Below, piece after piece: positions 59,967 through 64,000 of a DNA stretch of 64,000 nt. The notes beneath the pieces were generated by a model. That model made no database searches. It was not told the origin of the DNA and saw only the letters and a program-made list of their open reading frames with translations. This DNA is from Piscinibacterium candidicorallinum. Its GTDB lineage: Bacteria > Pseudomonadota > Gammaproteobacteria > Burkholderiales > Burkholderiaceae_C. Each line of letters begins with the position of its first letter. Position 1 is the first letter of the stretch. The stretch is taken from assembly GCF_047549485.1 (NCBI RefSeq), contig NZ_CP180191.1, forward strand, positions 1-64,000. The letters are read 5' to 3'. A program made the position numbers and the translations under genes.

Positions 59967-62900
59967 TTACATGTTGCGCCGGTACTGCCCGCCCACCTCG
60001 AACAGGGCGCTGGTGATCTGGCCCAGCGAGCATACGCGCACGGCGTCCATCAGCACCTCGAACACATTGCCGTTGTCCATCACGGCCTGCTGCAGGCGCT
60101 TGAGCACGGCCGGTGCCTCGGCCGCATTGCGCGCATGGAAGTCGGCCAGGCGCTTGAGCTGGCTCTGCTTTTCTTCCTCGGTGGAGCGGGCGAGTTCCAG
60201 CTGCTCGGGGATGGCGTCGCCCTGCGGGTTGCGGAAGGTGTTCACGCCGATGATCGGATACTCGCCGGTGTGCTTGAGCATCTCGTAGTGCATCGATTCG
60301 TCCTGGATCTTGCCGCGCTGATAGCCGGTCTCCATGGCGCCGAGCACGCCGCCGCGCTCGCTGATGCGCTCGAACTCCGCGAGCACGGCTTCTTCGACCA
60401 GCTCGGTGAGCTCATCGATGATGAAGGCCCCCTGGCTGGGGTTCTCGTTCTTGGCCAGACCCCACTCGCGGTTGATGATGAGCTGGATCGCCATGGCGCG
60501 GCGCACGCTCTCCTCGGTGGGCGTGGTGATGGCTTCGTCGTAGGCGTTGGTGTGCAGGCTGTTGCAGTTGTCGTAGATGGCGATCAGCGCCTGCAGCGTG
60601 GTGCGGATGTCATTGAAGGCGATCTCCTGCGCATGCAGTGAGCGGCCGCTGGTCTGCACGTGGTACTTGAGCTTCTGGCTGCGCTCGTTCGCGCCGTACT
60701 TCTCGCGCATGGCCACGGCCCAGATGCGGCGTGCCACGCGGCCCAGCACGGTGTATTCGGGGTCCATGCCGTTGGAAAAGAAGAAGCTCAGGTTGGGCGC
60801 GAAGTCGTCGATGTGCATGCCGCGCGCCAGATAGGCTTCAACGAAGGTGAAGCCGTTGGAGAGCGTGAAGGCGAGCTGGCTGATCGGGTTCGCGCCGGCC
60901 TCGGCAATGTGATAGCCCGAGATGCTCACCGAGTAGAAGTTGCGCACGCGGTGGTGCACGAAGTACTCGGCAATGTCGCCCATCACCTTCAGGCTGAACT
61001 CGGTGGAGAAGATGCAGGTGTTCTGGCCCTGGTCTTCCTTCAGGATGTCGGCCTGCACGGTGCCGCGCACGTTCTCCAGCGTCCAGGCGCGGATCTTGGC
61101 GGCTTCATCCATCGTGGGCTCGCGGCCGTTGTCCGTGCGGAACTTCTCGATCTGCTGGTCGATGGCGGTGTTCATGAACATGGCCAGGATCGTGGGCGCC
61201 GGGCCGTTGATCGTCATGCTCACCGAGGTGCTCGGGTTGCACAGGTCAAAGCCGCCGTACAGCACCTTCATGTCGTCCAGCGTGGCGATGCTCACACCCG
61301 AGTTGCCGACCTTGCCGTAGATGTCCGGGCGCAGCGCGGGGTCGGCGCCATAGAGCGTGACGGAGTCGAAGGCCGTGGACAGGCGCTTGGCCGGCATGCC
61401 TTCGGACAGCAGCTTGAAGCGGCGGTTGGTGCGGAAGGCGTCGCCCTCGCCGGCAAACATGCGCGTGGGGTCCTCGCCCTCGCGCTTGAAGGCGAACACG
61501 CCCGCGGTGTACGGGAAGCTGCCGGGCACGTTCTCCAGCAGCAGCCACTTGAGCAGTTCGCCGTGGTCCTCGTACTGCGGCAGCACCACCTTGCGGATCT
61601 TGTTGCCGGAAAGCGTGGTGTGCGTGAGTGCGGTGCGGATTTCCTTGTCGCGGATCTTCACGACGTATTCGTCGCCGCTGTAGGCGCGCTGCATGTCGGG
61701 CCACATGGCCAGCAGCTTCTTCTCGGCATGGCCGAGCTTCGCGTCGCGATCGGCGATCAGGGCGTCGATGCCAGTGACATCGGCATGGCCGCCGGCTGCG
61801 AGCATGCGCTTGGTTTCGCTGAGCTGCTGGCGCTCACGGGCCAGGCGGGCCTGCTCGCGCGCATGGCGCTTGTAGCCGCGCACGGTGTCGGCAATCTCGG
61901 CCAGGTAGCGGTTGCGCGCAGGCGGCACGATCGGCGTCTGGTTGGTGCTGTGCCGGGTGGCCACCTGCGGCAGGCGCGAGCTGGCTGCCTTCAGGCCAAG
62001 CGCCTGCAGGCGCGGCAGCAGGGCCTGGTACAGGGCCGTGACGCCGTCGTCATTGAAGCGGCTGGCCATGGTGCCGAACACGGGCATGGTGTCCGGGCTC
62101 TGCGCCCAGGCTTCCTTGTTGCGCTGGACCTGCTTGGCCACGTCGCGCAGGGCATCGGCCGCGCCCTTGCGGTCGAACTTGTTGATGGCCACGAAGTCGG
62201 CAAAGTCCAGCATGTCGATCTTCTCGAGCTGGCTGGCCGCGCCGAACTCCGGCGTCATCACGTACATCGACAGATCCACATGCGGCACGATGGCGGCGTC
62301 GCCCTGGCCGATGCCCGAGGTCTCCACGATGATGAGGTCGAAGCCCGTGGCCTTGCAGGCGGCGATCACGTCCGGAAGCGCCTTGGAAATCTCTGAACCG
62401 GCTTCCCGCGTCGCGAGCGAACGCATGTACACCCGCGGCACCGTGCTCCACGGGCTGATGGCATTCATGCGGATGCGGTCGCCCAGCAGCGCACCGCCAC
62501 TCTTGCGCCGGCTCGGGTCGATCGAGATCACCGCGATGTTCAGTGCGTCATGCTGGTCCAGACGGATGCGGCGGATGAGCTCATCGGTCAGCGAGCTCTT
62601 GCCCGCGCCGCCCGTGCCCGTGATGCCGAGCACCGGCGTCTTGATGTGCTGTGCCGTGGCGAGCAGTGCATCGCGCTCGGCCGGCGCCATGGCGCCGTTC
62701 TCCAGCAGGGTGATGGCGCGCGCCAGCGCAATCCAGTCGCCCCTGAGCTGGGCTGCGGCCACCGTGCCCTTGTCGGCCAGGTTGTAGTCGCAGCGCATGA
62801 CCATCTCGCCGATCATGCCGGCCAGACCGAGGCGCTGACCGTCTTCGGGGCTGTAGATGCGCACGCCGTGGCTGGCCAGGTCGCGGATCTCCGGTGGCAC

Positions 62901-63236
62901 GATCACGCCGCCGCCGCCGCCGAACACCTGCACATGGCCGCCGCCGCGCGCCTTGAGCAGCTCGACCATGTACTTGAAGTACTCCACGTGCCCGCCCTGA
63001 TACGAGCTGACGGCGATGCCCTGGGCGTCTTCCTGCAGCGCGGCGGTGACCACTTCGTCCACGCTGCGGTTGTGGCCCAGGTGGATGACCTCGGCGCCCA
63101 TGCTCATCAGGATGCGCCGCATGATGTTGATGCTGGCGTCATGGCCGTCGAACAGGCTCGCGGCGGTGACGAAGCGCACCTTGTGCGTGGGGCGATAGTT
63201 GGCCAAGGCCTTGGCGTCGGCGGACAGATCGGTCAT
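59967..63236 (-). CDS. icmF: Fused isobutyryl-CoA mutase/G-protein chaperone IcmF
   Basis: This 1089-aa cobalamin enzyme interconverts isobutyryl- and butyryl-CoA. The domain order is characteristic of IcmF: N-terminal B12-binding domain with SLFDGHDAS (cobalt-ligand His32) and SYQGGH; MeaI-like GTPase with P-loop GTGGAGKSS (207-215); then mutase subunit with GFDLCNPSTSVSMTING. The GTPase acts as a chaperone keeping the cofactor loaded. A MerR-type palindrome at 63402-63417 lies upstream. Some IcmF proteins also isomerise pivalyl-CoA; specificity cannot be settled here. Confidence 0.93.
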   Translation of the reverse strand: MTDLSADAKALANYRPTHKVRFVTAASLFDGHDASINIMRRILMSMGAEVIHLGHNRSVDEVVTAALQEDAQGIAVSSYQGGHVEYFKYMVELLKARGGGHVQVFGGGGGVIVPPEIRDLASHGVRIYSPEDGQRLGLAGMIGEMVMRCDYNLADKGTVAAAQLRGDWIALARAITLLENGAMAPAERDALLATAQHIKTPVLGITGTGGAGKSSLTDELIRRIRLDQHDALNIAVISIDPSRRKSGGALLGDRIRMNAISPWSTVPRVYMRSLATREAGSEISKALPDVIAACKATGFDLIIVETSGIGQGDAAIVPHVDLSMYVMTPEFGAASQLEKIDMLDFADFVAINKFDRKGAADALRDVAKQVQRNKEAWAQSPDTMPVFGTMASRFNDDGVTALYQALLPRLQALGLKAASSRLPQVATRHSTNQTPIVPPARNRYLAEIADTVRGYKRHAREQARLARERQQLSETKRMLAAGGHADVTGIDALIADRDAKLGHAEKKLLAMWPDMQRAYSGDEYVVKIRDKEIRTALTHTTLSGNKIRKVVLPQYEDHGELLKWLLLENVPGSFPYTAGVFAFKREGEDPTRMFAGEGDAFRTNRRFKLLSEGMPAKRLSTAFDSVTLYGADPALRPDIYGKVGNSGVSIATLDDMKVLYGGFDLCNPSTSVSMTINGPAPTILAMFMNTAIDQQIEKFRTDNGREPTMDEAAKIRAWTLENVRGTVQADILKEDQGQNTCIFSTEFSLKVMGDIAEYFVHHRVRNFYSVSISGYHIAEAGANPISQLAFTLSNGFTFVEAYLARGMHIDDFAPNLSFFFSNGMDPEYTVLGRVARRIWAVAMREKYGANERSQKLKYHVQTSGRSLHAQEIAFNDIRTTLQALIAIYDNCNSLHTNAYDEAITTPTEESVRRAMAIQLIINREWGLAKNENPSQGAFIIDELTELVEEAVLAEFERISERGGVLGAMETGYQRGKIQDESMHYEMLKHTGEYPIIGVNTFRNPQGDAIPEQLELARSTEEEKQSQLKRLADFHARNAAEAPAVLKRLQQAVMDNGNVFEVLMDAVRVCSLGQITSALFEVGGQYRRNM

Positions 63237-63568
63237 GACGGCACTCAGATGAGAACGGAGATTCAGTGAAGGCGGGCGGCTGGCGGCAGCGTGTGGTCAG
63301 CGTAGATCGCCACGCGGACCGGCGTGCGCGGACATTCCCGCGCGCCAAGCCGGCGCAGTGCACCGAGGCGCGGACGCCTTGCCCCGCGAGTCGAAGATCT
63401 TACGTTTACGTAAACGTCAAGTAAATGTGATGCGCCGGTGGCCCATTGGTGTCTCGGCGACACATTGTTTGCGTTTGAGACGATTCAGTAGCGAATCAGC
63501 CCTGTGCGTTCTCGGTCTTCCTTAAACTCGCCGCAAACAACACGCAATCAGTCAAACTCTCGGTCGCC
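63237..63568. other. Intergenic region between divergent icmF and terminal ORF
   Basis: 332 bp containing the icmF promoter region with the 16-bp palindrome at 63402-63417, and a promoter presumably serving the rightward ORF. No other element seen. Confidence 0.6.
63402..63417 (-). promoter_or_regulatory. MerR-type operator in the putative icmF promoter
   Basis: ACGTTTACGTAAACGT is a perfect 16-bp palindrome. On the minus strand it follows TTGACG (a good -35) directly, which places the palindrome in the spacer region, the usual position for MerR-family activators. LiuR-type MerR regulators of branched-chain amino-acid and acyl-CoA catabolism bind similar TTTACGT-containing dyads. No MerR gene is in the window. 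Confidence 0.55.
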
Positions 63569-64000
63569 ATGCGTCCAGATTCAGTACCCGCCCGGACCGC
63601 GCTCGGCAGCCAGGAACTCCAAACCCGGGCCAAGGGCATCTCCCAAAGACTCCGCACCGTCCTCCTTCTGGTGGACGGCAAGCGCACGTCCGCCATGATC
63701 GAAATGCTGGCCGTCAAGGCCGGCGCGCCGGCTGACTCGCTGCTCGTCCTGCAGGACATGGGCATGGTCGAGGTGCCAGCCGAAGCGATTGCCGAGCCGC
63801 CGCCCGCGCCAGCGCCTGCATCGCCACCGGTCGAAGCCGCGGCGCCCCAGCCGGAGGCGATCGCGGCCCCAGAACCCGCGCCTGCACCAGCGGTCGAGCC
63901 GCGGCCCGAACCGGCGGTGCAAGTCGCTCCCGCGCCACCGCCGCCAAGCCCTGCGCCCGCGCCGGCGGTGCCCGTGATCGCACCCAAACCTGCTGCTGCG
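63569..64000 (+). CDS. Partial ORF: Pro/Ala-rich protein with small N-terminal helix domain
   Basis: The frame opens at ATG 63569 and runs off the window with no stop. The first 70 residues (MRPDSVPARTALGSQELQTR and GISQRLRTVLLLVDGKRTSAMIEMLAV) form a short ordered domain. They match the N-terminus of Burkholderiales hypothetical proteins involving a VDGKR-type motif. From residue 72 it becomes an alternating Pro/Ala/Glu linker. Function unknown; the rest of the protein lies outside the window. Confidence 0.65.
   Translation, partial: MRPDSVPARTALGSQELQTRAKGISQRLRTVLLLVDGKRTSAMIEMLAVKAGAPADSLLVLQDMGMVEVPAEAIAEPPPAPAPASPPVEAAAPQPEAIAAPEPAPAPAVEPRPEPAVQVAPAPPPPSPAPAPAVPVIAPKPAAA

Noticed and set aside
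1..64000. tRNA, rRNA, transposase, integrase or phage genes
   Set aside because: None recognised on either strand on reading; a covariance-model or profile search would be decisive.

Overview
The window starts exactly at the ATG of dnaA and reads dnaA, oriC, dnaN, gyrB, so it is the replication-origin region of a chromosome. High GC content, the gene order, protein similarity to Burkholderiales homologues and lineage-typical families (Bug solute-binding protein, IcmF, a fatty-acyl/phenylacetate CoA-ligase cluster with a Liv-type ABC transporter) point to a betaproteobacterium of the order Burkholderiales. I cannot name the genus. I see no prophage, CRISPR array, insertion sequence, rRNA or tRNA.

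Layout. 1-5795: replication core with five DnaA boxes between dnaA and dnaN. 5808-9050: accessory genes (a DUF3883 nuclease-like protein, a MOSC protein, a nitroreductase, a tiny flagellar-rod-like protein) separated by palindromic repeats. 9336-15510: a secreted beta-propeller lipoprotein, a BtaA-like lipid enzyme paired with an acetyltransferase, a PHB-depolymerase-like lipoprotein and an SRPBCC protein. 15533-18326: a TetR/SDR/DUF2141 gene set facing a monooxygenase lipoprotein across two copies of a palindromic operator. 18398-21793: an ABC transporter lacking a binding protein, a small protein with two TonB-box-like motifs, and a membrane protein/HTH pair. 22183-25477: an arsenic operon, arsR-arsI-arsN2-arsC-arsC-aquaporin, with no dedicated efflux pump. 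25568-30038: a drug/metabolite exporter, a YdjM-type membrane protein, a VOC protein and an M14 peptidase.

30076-40346 is one large leftward gene cluster: acyl-CoA ligase, livG, livH, livM, livK, livF, two small genes and a PaaK-like ligase. It appears to import and CoA-activate an aromatic or fatty acid, and a divergent Crp/Fnr regulator flanks it. 40407-53288 is housekeeping and accessory: the SrkA kinase, several alpha/beta hydrolases and lipoproteins, a beta-lactamase-fold hydrolase, DUF2855, YdcF and a GbsR regulator. 53443-59192 holds a Bax-inhibitor protein, SppA, a Bug binding protein and YggT. 59502-63236 ends with a cupin and the fused cobalamin mutase IcmF, and a proline/alanine-rich ORF runs off the right edge.

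The most notable structure not explained by genes is a dispersed intergenic repeat family (about 55-65 bp; head resembling GGCTTTCCGCTTGTCC followed by a stem-loop). It occurs at least ten times, twice as inverted pairs like REP/BIME elements. One copy supplies the apparent start codon of srkA and another forms a perfect 19-bp terminator hairpin. Other leads are the doubled TonB-box protein, the BtaA-acetyltransferase pair, a four-hairpin array between livK and livF, a 95-bp tandem repeat, and several clean operator palindromes.
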